A model generated the notes under the pieces. The model did no database searches. It worked only from the letters and a program-made list of their open reading frames with translations, and was not told the DNA's origin. Shown here in pieces: positions 27,120 through 33,155 of a DNA stretch of 57,344 nt. The translations under genes and the position numbers were made by a program. Numbering within the stretch: the stretch's first letter is position 1; every line of letters begins with the position of its first letter. The stretch comes from an uncultured Bacteroidales bacterium (lineage in GTDB: Bacteria; Bacteroidota; Bacteroidia; Bacteroidales; UBA932), in assembly GCA_905234775.1 (NCBI GenBank), contig CAJOJC010000007.1, positions 1-57,344 of the forward strand, in the 5' to 3' direction.

Positions 27120-28217
27120 AAATTGGACGCAGACGGGGGCGGGGACTTCGATCGTCTTGTCTGTCAGTGTCAGGAGGCCGGTTTCTTTGTCGATTGAATA
27201 GATTTCGATGCGGCGGCAGGCTGCCAGGAGGTAGCGGCCGTCGGGCGAGATCGCGAAGTTACGGGGGTGACGGCCGGTGGGCTGGTAGCCCGCCGCGACG
27301 ACCTGGCCGTTCGTCTGATTCACCTTGAATATTGCAATTCCGTCTTTCTTCAGGCGGTGGCTGGTGTAGAGGAAGCGCCCGTCGGGGGAGAGATGGATGT
27401 CTGCGCTGCCCTTGCCGCGGCCTTTGTAGGCTTTGATGTCCTGTACCGGGAAGAGATTGCCGTCGTGGTAGCCGAAGACTATGAGCCTGTCGCTGAGTTC
27501 GCCTAGAAGGTAGGCATAGCGTCCGTCGGCGCTGAAGATCATGTGGCGGGGGCCGACCTTAGTGAGAAGGCCTTTGTTTTCCCATGCTATTTCACTGCGC
27601 TTTAAGGGGTTATCGTTTTCTCCCAGTTCGAAACGGTGTATGCAGTCGTTTCCAAGGTTAGTCACGAAGATGTACTTTCCGTCGGGGGAAAGAACGGCGC
27701 AGTGCATGTGGGCGATGTCTGTGGAGGTCACTACTCCGGAATAATTCCTGACATGCTCTACCGCGTAGGAAAAGTATTGGGCGATGCCGTTGAAGCGTCC
27801 GTCGTCGCGAAGCCTGAAGGCGGTTACCGAGCCGCCGGTGTAGTTGGTGGAGATCAGGGCGTCGTCCAGAAGCAGCAAGTTGCAAGGGTCTGCACCGTCG
27901 ACGATATCCCTGGGGATGATGAGGCTGTCTACCTTTTCGATTACCTGGTCTTTAATAGTATAGGCGCTCACTCCCTGGCGGGCGTCATAAAACTCGTTGA
28001 CGGAGTAGGCCATTGAGCCGTCTTTGGTCGCGATGACGAAGGAGGGGTTGCCGGATTTCGCTACGGATTTCAGTTCGGTTTCTGCTGTCTCGGGGTTGTA
28101 GGAGTAAAGGTACACCCCTTCGGCGTCCGTCTTTTGGGTGTATGTTCCTACCAGTATGTTTTGCGCCTGCGCGGTGAGTGCCGCGCCCAGAGCCGCTATG
28201 AGAAGTAATCGTTTCAT
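27114..28217 (-). CDS. Exported 6-phosphogluconolactonase-like beta-propeller (lactonase family)
   Basis: 367 residues from ATG 28217, chosen because it starts a clean signal peptide MKRLLLIAALGAALTAQAQ; the start at 28235 would overlap the upstream stop. The rest is a seven-bladed YbhE-type propeller with repeated blade ends such as LSPDGKYIFVTNLGND, HLSPDGRFLYTSHRLKK and ISPDGRYLLAACRR. The family hydrolyses 6-phosphogluconolactone, but export to the periplasm makes that role doubtful here. It follows the YdeI-like gene by one base and was probably co-transcribed with it. Confidence 0.85.
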   Translation of the reverse strand: MKRLLLIAALGAALTAQAQNILVGTYTQKTDAEGVYLYSYNPETAETELKSVAKSGNPSFVIATKDGSMAYSVNEFYDARQGVSAYTIKDQVIEKVDSLIIPRDIVDGADPCNLLLLDDALISTNYTGGSVTAFRLRDDGRFNGIAQYFSYAVEHVRNYSGVVTSTDIAHMHCAVLSPDGKYIFVTNLGNDCIHRFELGENDNPLKRSEIAWENKGLLTKVGPRHMIFSADGRYAYLLGELSDRLIVFGYHDGNLFPVQDIKAYKGRGKGSADIHLSPDGRFLYTSHRLKKDGIAIFKVNQTNGQVVAAGYQPTGRHPRNFAISPDGRYLLAACRRIEIYSIDKETGLLTLTDKTIEVPAPVCVQFL

Positions 28218-28218
28218 C

Positions 28219-28794
28219 TTATTTGATTCGGCCATTGTCGTCCCAGCCGGGTTGGAGTTTGCCTTTTTTGCAGTCTTGGATGAATTTATTCAGAACCTTC
28301 CTGCCGTATTCTTCGCGGTCGGTGTGGAAGTAGTGCTGGATGACATCTGCCTTGATGCGGCGGTAGTTTTCCGGGAAGCTTTTGTAGTTCGCCCAGGCCT
28401 CTTTGTCTGCTTTGATGGCTTCTAAGTACCATTTTTCATAGACGAACTTCGCGGGATCCAGGTCGGGGGCTACTGCAAGGCCAGCCGGGGTCATCTCACC
28501 GCTTTCTACCAGATTGCGGCAGCGGATAAGATTGCGTTCACACCAGTTGCTGCGTTTGCGCCTCGGGGTGAAATGCTGGACGGGTTTTCCGTCGTCTATC
28601 CTCTTCTGGGTGCTGTCTATCCAACCGAAACATAACGCTACCTCGACTGCGTCTATGTAGCCGATAGCTTCTTTTGTCGGAGTTGAGGCGCGGTTCACCC
28701 TTACCCAGAAATCCTTCGCGGTAGTACTGTTTTGTGTGTACCAACGATAGAGTTCTTCGCGGGTCGTTATGTCCAACAGGTTGGTGACTTCCAT
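28219..28794 (-). CDS. YdeI/OmpD-associated family protein
   Basis: 191 residues from ATG 28794 (MEVTNLLDITTREELYRWY); codons upstream are antisense of the TSCPD gene and cross the promoter. Family segments are the N-terminal TREELYRWYTQNSTTAKDFW, EAIGYIDAVEVALCFGWIDS, HFTPRRKRSNWCERN, and a C-terminal helical part ending in FIQDCKKGKLQPGW. Relatives are annotated as bacteriocin-protection or OmpD-associated proteins; no biochemical role is firmly known. No signal peptide, so probably cytosolic. Confidence 0.82.
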   Translation of the reverse strand: MEVTNLLDITTREELYRWYTQNSTTAKDFWVRVNRASTPTKEAIGYIDAVEVALCFGWIDSTQKRIDDGKPVQHFTPRRKRSNWCERNLIRCRNLVESGEMTPAGLAVAPDLDPAKFVYEKWYLEAIKADKEAWANYKSFPENYRRIKADVIQHYFHTDREEYGRKVLNKFIQDCKKGKLQPGWDDNGRIK

Positions 28795-28799
28795 ATTCA

Positions 28800-28807
28800 C
28801 AAATTTA
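28800..28807 (-). promoter_or_regulatory. Bacteroidota -7 box for the YdeI-like/lactonase pair
   Basis: TAAATTTG on the minus strand fits TAnnTTTG and ends five bases before the ATG at 28794. A divergent box for the TSCPD gene lies 11 bases away. Confidence 0.6.
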
Positions 28808-28818
28808 CTGATTTTTCT

Positions 28819-28826
28819 TACTTTTG
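28819..28826 (+). promoter_or_regulatory. Bacteroidota -7 box for the TSCPD gene
   Basis: TACTTTTG fits TAnnTTTG and ends seven bases before the ATG at 28834. Confidence 0.55.
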
Positions 28827-28833
28827 TTCCTGT

Positions 28834-29121
28834 ATGTTCGATGTTACTCTTATAAGTGATACGCGCGAGGGAAGTATTCGCAAGACTTCCTTCAAGACTT
28901 GCGAAGCTGTCTGTTCTGAGCAGATAGATATCGAAACCGAAGGCGATATTATCCGCAGCGTCCAATATGTGAAAGGCTGCCACGGAAACACCCAGGGCCT
29001 CGGCCGCCTCTGCGCGGGCATGAAGGTCGGGGACGTTATTGACCGCCTCTCCGGTATCGACTGCAAGGCCCGCGGCACCTCCTGCCCCGACCAGCTCGCC
29101 CGCGCCCTGCGGAAACTCTGA
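28834..29121 (+). CDS. TSCPD-domain protein
   Basis: A 95-residue cytosolic protein starting MFDVTLISDTREGSIRK. It carries the features of the small TSCPD family: IRSVQYVKGCHGNTQGLG, LCAGMKVGDVIDRLSGIDC, and the naming motif TSCPDQLARAL at the C-terminus. The same domain occurs at the end of class II ribonucleotide reductases, where the cysteines bind metal; the stand-alone protein has no settled function. The chosen ATG lies just after the TACTTTTG box; the longer frame from 28732 would be antisense to the divergent gene. Confidence 0.82.
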   Translation: MFDVTLISDTREGSIRKTSFKTCEAVCSEQIDIETEGDIIRSVQYVKGCHGNTQGLGRLCAGMKVGDVIDRLSGIDCKARGTSCPDQLARALRKL

Positions 29122-29164
29122 TTTCGGCGTTTCGCTGGTATTTTTCGTTTCGTCTTCTTTCTTT

Positions 29165-29245
29165 TCGCCGAGCGGGAGAGACCGTTCGGTTGGCGTACGG
29201 CCGCTCCACGCGAATAGTGGGTCGCGTGCGTGAGTGTCCGCGACT
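29165..29245 (+). repeat. Imperfect duplicated segment, copy 1
   Basis: Shares blocks CGCCGAGCGGGAGAGA, TGGCGT, ACGCGA, TAGTGGGTCGC and GAGT.TCCGC in the same order with copy 2 at 29603-29684. Downstream of both copies a second block, TCGACTGACCTA(T/C)CGC, recurs at 29411-29426 and 29697-29712, so the two units are homologous but differ in internal length. Confidence 0.7.
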
Positions 29246-29246
29246 C

Positions 29247-29295
29247 CCTATTTGCTGCTGCGCGAGCTTATGCTCGCTGACGCTGCGAAAATAGG
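29247..29295. repeat. Large hairpin
   Basis: CCTATTT (29247-29253) pairs with AAATAGG (29289-29295), enclosing GCGAGC (29262-29267), loop TTAT, GCTCGC (29272-29277). It lies directly after duplicated segment copy 1. Confidence 0.6.
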
Positions 29296-29527
29296 TCGGG
29301 AGCTGTTTCTGACGCCGCGAGTGAAGCGAAAGTGCGATGACTGCGGGCTACCCTCCGCGGGGAGCGGCCCTGCAGAGGGATTATATATATTCGACAGGTA
29401 GTGCTAACACTCGACTGACCTATCGCGGAAGTGCGGGGGCGCTAGAGGAGCGGAGCGACGTAGTCGGCATCAGCCGACCGGCCGGGCCGTGACTTTTGCC
29501 GCGGGCGGTTATGTTGGTTACTTTGCT

Positions 29528-29608
29528 CCGGCGAGTTTTCGGGGTGTTTTCTCGCCGGATTGGGGATTTTGGTGCCATTCGGCGAGTTTTGGGGGCGTTT
29601 TCTCGCCG
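29528..29608. repeat. Two tandem hairpins with the same loop
   Basis: Unit 1: CCGGCGAG (29528-29535) with CTCGCCGG (29551-29558). Unit 2: CGGCGAG (29580-29586) with CTCGCCG (29602-29608). Both have 15-nt loops of the pattern TTTT-(C/G)GGGG-(T/C)GTTTT. The second runs directly into duplicated segment copy 2. Confidence 0.7.
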
Positions 29609-29684
29609 AGCGGGAGAGATACCGCGCGAGTGGCGTGAGGTCTCTCTGACGCGATTAGTGGGTCGCTGGCGGGAGTCTCCGCTT
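29603..29684 (+). repeat. Imperfect duplicated segment, copy 2
   Basis: Partner of 29165-29245; roughly three quarters of positions match by eye, with small indels. Followed at 29697-29712 by the shared block TCGACTGACCTACCGC. Confidence 0.7.
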
Positions 29685-29781
29685 GGTATGATTAATTCGA
29701 CTGACCTACCGCACGAACCGCCGGCCTGCCCGGCGGAGGAGGTGCGGCTGAGGGCGCGAGTTACGCTCGCGAGCGCCCGGG

Positions 29782-29862
29782 CTAAAGAGGGCCCCGGCTT
29801 CGGGGTTGCCGGGGCCCGACTCCAATCATTATTACTACGACTCTCCTCATCAAAGCACCCAT
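29782..29862 (-). CDS. Possible branched-chain amino-acid leader peptide (orphan attenuator)
   Basis: A 26-codon frame starting at 29862 (a second ATG at 29850) encodes a run RRVVVIMIGVG followed by proline/arginine residues. Consecutive Val/Ile codons just before a strong hairpin are the hallmark of ilv-type attenuation leaders, as in the E. coli ilvL and ivbL peptides. Here the hairpin at 29789-29817 lies in the last codons and is followed by TCTTTAG. Downstream on this strand there is no ilv or leu gene, only repeats, so it would be an orphan. Coding status is unproven. Confidence 0.4.
   Translation of the reverse strand: MGALMRRVVVIMIGVGPRQPRSRGPL
29789..29817 (-). terminator. Strong GC hairpin at the end of the possible leader
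   Basis: GGGCCCCGGC (29789-29798) and GCCGGGGCCC (29808-29817) form a perfect 10-bp stem with a 9-nt loop. On the minus strand it is followed by a short T-rich TCTTTAG. It is consistent with an attenuator terminator, though the T-run is weak. Confidence 0.5.
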
Positions 29863-29982
29863 CGCGCAAGCTGAGCCGCTCACTCGAGCTCGGCGCAGCG
29901 CGATCCAGGGTAGGGCGTTGGCGAGCAAGGTGTCACTGTTAATCGGTTTCGGTCGCCGAACAGATAAAATGATAGAAATAGT

Positions 29983-30057
29983 CGCAGGTGGAGGCGTTTT
30001 GGGGTTCCACCTGTGGCTATTTCTCACAGGTCGAGGCTCTCTTGGGCTCCACCTGCG
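29983..30057. repeat. Nested four-arm palindrome, second element
   Basis: Outer CGCAGGTGGAG (29983-29993) with CTCCACCTGCG (30047-30057), 11 bp perfect. Inner ACCTGTG (30009-30015) with CACAGGT (30025-30031), 7 bp. Same architecture as 4343-4441. Confidence 0.7.
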
Positions 30058-30119
30058 TCAAAAACTCACAGGGTAGACGATTATTTCCTTTACCATGTGG
30101 ATTTGAGGACGGTGTGCCG

Positions 30120-30230
30120 GTCGTTTGCGGAAGGTGTGCTAGGTACCTGTAGGGCGATATGACCGCGGAAGGTGTGCGGGATAAAAACACACCTTCCGCA
30201 AATATGGGTGGGACCTTCCGCAAAAACGAC
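30120..30230. repeat. Nested four-arm palindrome, third element
   Basis: Outer TTTGCGGAAGGT (30124-30135) with ACCTTCCGCAAA (30213-30224), flanked by GTCG and CGAC. Inner GCGGAAGGTGTG (30165-30176) with CACACCTTCCGC (30188-30199), 12 bp perfect, loop CGGGATAAAAA. All four arms share the core GGAAGGT. Confidence 0.75.
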
Positions 30231-30235
30231 AAGAG

Positions 30236-30250
30236 GCGTGGGGGTCAACT
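30236..30250 (+). repeat. RAYT-neighbourhood motif, copy A
   Basis: GCGTGGGGGTCAACT, about 70 bases before the esterase gene. Related copies: 31707-31721, 31802-31816 (minus) and 32895-32910. Confidence 0.5.
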
Positions 30251-30320
30251 GGATTGGTTTGGGAGGGGTTTCATTTCTCGAGAGTTTTGCGTTTCTTTGT
30301 AGGAGAATAACGCTGAAATT

Positions 30321-31703
30321 ATGAAAAAGTATTTCCTGATTTTGTTTGCGGCGGCGACGCTTATGTGTTTGGGCCTGCAGAGCTGCGAACCGAATAATAC
30401 CGACCCGGAAGAGCCGACTCCCGAACAGCTTAAGAACGTCCAGCCCGTAAAACTTGACATTCCGATAGTGGGAGACAGAATCTTCGACGAGAGACCGACA
30501 TTCACTTTGAAGATTAACAATCCCAACGACTTCAAGATTACCGAAAAGCTCAGGGTCTTGTATTTCAAGGACAAGAACGAAGAAGCGATACCCGCGCTTA
30601 CTGAGGAAAGAGATATAGAGATTCCCGCAAAGGGAATGGATTTGGAGATTACCTCTAAGGCAGATCTGGAGCCGGGCTTCTACAAGATATCACTCTTCGT
30701 GGGCAGGGTCCACAAACCTTTTTCTTTCGGTATTTCTCCCTTCAAGATTGTTTCAGCGCCGGATTATCAGGCAGACTTCAACCAGTTCTGGGACGATGCT
30801 AAGGCCCAGCTCGATGCGATTGACATGAAAGCCGAACTTACCGAAATAACCCACAGAAGTTCGGAAACCAGAAAGATCTACCTTGTAGAAATGCAGTCTA
30901 TCCCCGACGGACTGACAGGAGAGCCGGTGATAGTCCGCGGCTACTATGCCGAGCCTCAGGACCATAAAAAGCACCCGGTCCTAATGCACTTCTACGGTTA
31001 TGACAGTCAGAACCCGACCTCCAAGGCGGATTGTCCTTATGGCGGGACTTCCAATTACGCCGAGTTCTACTTGTCTACCCGCGGCCAGGTCGTGAACAAC
31101 CGTACCGCAGATAAGAGGGAGCCAGACGGAAAAGGAGACTTCGTCAACATCTACGGCGACTGGTTCGGCTTCAATTTCGGCCAGAGAGACGCCTACTACT
31201 ATCGCGGCGCATTTATCGACTGTGTACAGGCCATCCGTTTCATGGCATCGAGAATGACGAGCGACATGGACAACCTCTTTGCAGAAGGCTCCAGCCAGGG
31301 AGGCGCGCTCTCGTATGCCGCCGCGTCGCTTAGCGACTACCCCTTCACCGCAATCGCCCCGTGCGTTGCCTTCCTCGGCGACTTCCCCGACTACTTCCAG
31401 ATCGTAGGCTGGCCGGCCAACACCGCCAAAGAAAAACAGGGCAGCATGACGGACGAAGAGATGTACGCATTCCTGTCGTACTTCGACACCAAGAACCTCG
31501 CGACCAGAATCCCTGCTTCAACTGCAGTAATCGCCTGCAGCGGTCTGCTGGACGGAACCTGCCCGCCCCACACCAACATCGCCCCGTTCAATAACCTGGC
31601 GACTACGGACAAGGAGTACTACTTCTACCCGGATATGGGGCACTCCATCCCTTCAGACTGGACTACCAAAATGTGGAACTTCTTCAAGGCTCGAATTAAA
31701 TAA
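30321..31703 (+). CDS. CE7-like acetyl xylan esterase-family lipoprotein
   Basis: 460 residues. Lipobox LGLQSC (cysteine 22), an N-terminal beta-sandwich-like part (about 40-145), then an alpha/beta-hydrolase of the AXE1/CE7 type (about 150-460). The catalytic triad is visible: Ser325 in GSSQGG, Asp411 in SGLLDGTCPPH and His441 in DMGHSIP. The family removes acetyl groups from oligosaccharides or cephalosporins. Probably surface or periplasmic. It stands alone, 4 kb from the glycan locus, and its start is preceded by a TTTCTTTG sequence one base off the -7 consensus. Substrate unknown. Confidence 0.85.
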   Translation: MKKYFLILFAAATLMCLGLQSCEPNNTDPEEPTPEQLKNVQPVKLDIPIVGDRIFDERPTFTLKINNPNDFKITEKLRVLYFKDKNEEAIPALTEERDIEIPAKGMDLEITSKADLEPGFYKISLFVGRVHKPFSFGISPFKIVSAPDYQADFNQFWDDAKAQLDAIDMKAELTEITHRSSETRKIYLVEMQSIPDGLTGEPVIVRGYYAEPQDHKKHPVLMHFYGYDSQNPTSKADCPYGGTSNYAEFYLSTRGQVVNNRTADKREPDGKGDFVNIYGDWFGFNFGQRDAYYYRGAFIDCVQAIRFMASRMTSDMDNLFAEGSSQGGALSYAAASLSDYPFTAIAPCVAFLGDFPDYFQIVGWPANTAKEKQGSMTDEEMYAFLSYFDTKNLATRIPASTAVIACSGLLDGTCPPHTNIAPFNNLATTDKEYYFYPDMGHSIPSDWTTKMWNFFKARIK

Positions 31704-31706
31704 GTC

Positions 31707-31721
31707 GCGTGGGGGCTAACT
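31707..31721 (+). repeat. RAYT-neighbourhood motif, copy B
   Basis: GCGTGGGGGCTAACT, starting three bases after the esterase stop; 13 of 15 bases as in copy A. It is followed by a small palindrome TTGACAGTCAA. Confidence 0.5.
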
Positions 31722-31745
31722 AATTGACAGTCAAATAATTAAGCA

Positions 31746-31777
31746 AAAGAGGTCCGCATTTTTTAGCGGACCTCTTT
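31746..31777. terminator. Bidirectional terminator between esterase and RAYT
   Basis: AAAGAGGTCCGC (31746-31757) pairs perfectly with GCGGACCTCTTT (31766-31777), 12 bp, loop ATTTTTTA. It sits between convergent genes and can serve both. Confidence 0.8.
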
Positions 31778-31801
31778 CATGCAATTTGTTGATTACAAGA
31801 G

Positions 31802-31816
31802 ACTTATCTCCCACGC
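31802..31816 (-). repeat. RAYT-neighbourhood motif, copy C
   Basis: On the minus strand GCGTGGGAGATAAGT; it contains the last codons and stop of the RAYT gene. Its TTATCTCCCACG (31804-31815, plus strand) is a perfect 12-bp inverted repeat with 32897-32908 on the other side of the gene. Confidence 0.55.
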
Positions 31817-32748
31817 TTGTCTGGGAGGGTCTTCGAAAAAACTATCTTTACCCGGAAGAACGCGCAAATCTTCTTAAGTGATGCGCCCGTTCTTGCCTGT
31901 AACATTAGTGCAAGCCTTATTCTCTCATCTTCGGATAAAAGGAGTACCTGTTTGAGACTATTAATGGTTGCTGATTTAAGAACTAATTTGGAAAGAGTCT
32001 GGTATATGCGATCATCACTATTTCGATCGTCTTCAGATTCGGGAATATTATAATCGTGGTATGTATTAGCGTTAAAGGAATAAATCATTTCTTCATATGA
32101 TGGATACAGACTCTCAAGCGTTTTATAATCAATAATATTGTAGGTTGTTATGATATAGTCGGTGATAGATTCTTTTTCATCTTTTGTCAGTCCCCCGTAT
32201 ATCCTTCTCAGCGCAGCATAGTTCAAATAATCCCCGCGTTCTTTTGCAGCTCTTACCATTTTGATTGCCCTCCTAAAAACCATCCTCGCCGATCTAAGAG
32301 GAATAAATTGAGAAAAAGGGTGATCGTTATGGGCATATGACAGAAAGTTCCACCTGATTTGTTCGGCCTTCTCGCATAATCTGTTATTTGTATGATTATT
32401 ATAAAGGTACCCGCAGGCCGTTCTAATTTCTTTTTCTCCATATTTTATTGAACTGCCAAATGGTCCTTGGAAAACAGGCCCGCTCAAGGCAGCATCTAAA
32501 TTATATTCTCTGGCAAATACTGAGGTTACTACTGTCATAAACCTTTTTATTTTTGCCGAGTCTCCCCCAACTACCAGGATGTGAAGATGATTGTACATAA
32601 TAGCCAACCCTAGAACTTTCAATCCGTATTTATCTGCGTATACGGAAAAAATCGTATAATACACGAGATAATCTTGCCGGGTATAGAATATAACCACTCC
32701 TTCCTGCCCCCTTTGAAAAATATGTGTTGCGTTTCTCATAGATAGCAC
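31804..32748 (-). CDS. REP-associated tyrosine transposase (RAYT, Y1/HUH family)
   Basis: 314 residues, intact. The HUH metal-binding motif is H54-L-H56 in YNHLHILVV; the catalytic tyrosine is most likely Tyr114 in CGYLYNNHTNNRL, which matches the Y-x-x-x-NP-type segment of the family. A longer C-terminal helical part (about 165-314) resembles an added DNA-binding region. RAYTs are single-copy relatives of IS200 transposases that process REP palindromes. The gene is visibly AT-richer than its neighbours and has different codon use, a sign of transfer. Short repeats bracket it. Confidence 0.82.
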   Translation of the reverse strand: MLSMRNATHIFQRGQEGVVIFYTRQDYLVYYTIFSVYADKYGLKVLGLAIMYNHLHILVVGGDSAKIKRFMTVVTSVFAREYNLDAALSGPVFQGPFGSSIKYGEKEIRTACGYLYNNHTNNRLCEKAEQIRWNFLSYAHNDHPFSQFIPLRSARMVFRRAIKMVRAAKERGDYLNYAALRRIYGGLTKDEKESITDYIITTYNIIDYKTLESLYPSYEEMIYSFNANTYHDYNIPESEDDRNSDDRIYQTLSKLVLKSATINSLKQVLLLSEDERIRLALMLQARTGASLKKICAFFRVKIVFSKTLPDKRGR

Positions 32749-32894
32749 GAATATAATTATCTGAATGTAATAACAAAAGGATTATATCAACAATTCTATG
32801 AATAATTATTTAATGTTAACCTTTTGATTACTAGGATGTTGTATTAGACAATGAGACGCGACAAGTAATCCTTATCTGCGATTCACATCAATAA

Positions 32895-32910
32895 GCCGTG
32901 GGAGATAACC
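32895..32910 (+). repeat. RAYT-neighbourhood motif, copy D
   Basis: GCCGTGGGAGATAACC; the 12 bases at 32897-32908 are the exact reverse complement of 31804-31815, so the RAYT gene and its upstream region lie between inverted repeats. Confidence 0.55.
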
Positions 32911-33025
32911 GTCTGAATTCTAGTGGCTTACGCGAAAGAGGAGGCACAAAAAATAGGGACCTACTTTAATTAATCGGCTGATTATAGGGGAGTTATTCCC
33001 CACGGAGCGAGGAGCACGGGGGCGC

Positions 33026-33104
33026 GGGGGAGAGGAGGAATGAGGGAGGGAGAGAGGAAAGAGAGGAAAGAGAGGAGAGAGAAGAGGAGAGGAGAGGTGG
33101 AGAA
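33026..33104. repeat. Polypurine tract
   Basis: 79 bases of G/A broken by only two T residues (33041 and 33098); 33042-33097 is 56 uninterrupted purines with GAGAGGAAA-type sub-repeats. It lies just downstream of the terminator of the minus-strand glycan operon. Confidence 0.85.
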
Positions 33105-33105
33105 T

Positions 33106-33137
33106 AAAAAAGACCGACCAACTGGCCGGTCTTTTTT
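33106..33137. terminator. Terminator of the minus-strand glycosidase operon
   Basis: AAAAAAGACCG (33106-33116) pairs with CGGTCTTTTTT (33127-33137); the loop has further GG/CC pairing. A T-run follows on both strands, so it is bidirectional. It ends 19 bases from the GH109 stop. Confidence 0.8.
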
Positions 33138-33155
33138 TGTGTAGTATCGCTGGGA

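Larger units (their letters stand above)
29122..30320. other. 1.2-kb gene-free, repeat- and hairpin-rich region
   Basis: No credible protein-coding gene. The left two thirds (to about 29.95 kb) are notably GC-rich. Contents, listed separately: an imperfect duplication (29165-29245 and 29603-29684), a large hairpin (29247-29295), tandem hairpins (29528-29608), a possible leader peptide with a strong hairpin on the minus strand (29782-29862), two nested palindromes (29983-30057 and 30120-30230), and a motif copy at 30236. Open frames here have biased, low-complexity translations and I treat them as chance. Confidence 0.7.
32749..33155. other. Gene-free AT-rich then polypurine stretch
   Basis: AT-rich to about 32.9 kb (upstream region of the RAYT gene), then motif copy D, a TAAGCC/GGCTTA inverted pair around 32.89-32.94 kb, a polypurine tract and a terminator. 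No credible gene or RNA gene seen. Confidence 0.7.

Noticed and set aside
29420..29942. Overlapping open frames of 148-149 codons in both directions in the repeat region
   Set aside because: Arg/Ser/Pro-biased translations across hairpins and repeats, no start signals, no known domain.
29983..30230. CRISPR array
   Set aside because: Repeats are inverted, unequal in length and without regular spacers; no cas genes are nearby.
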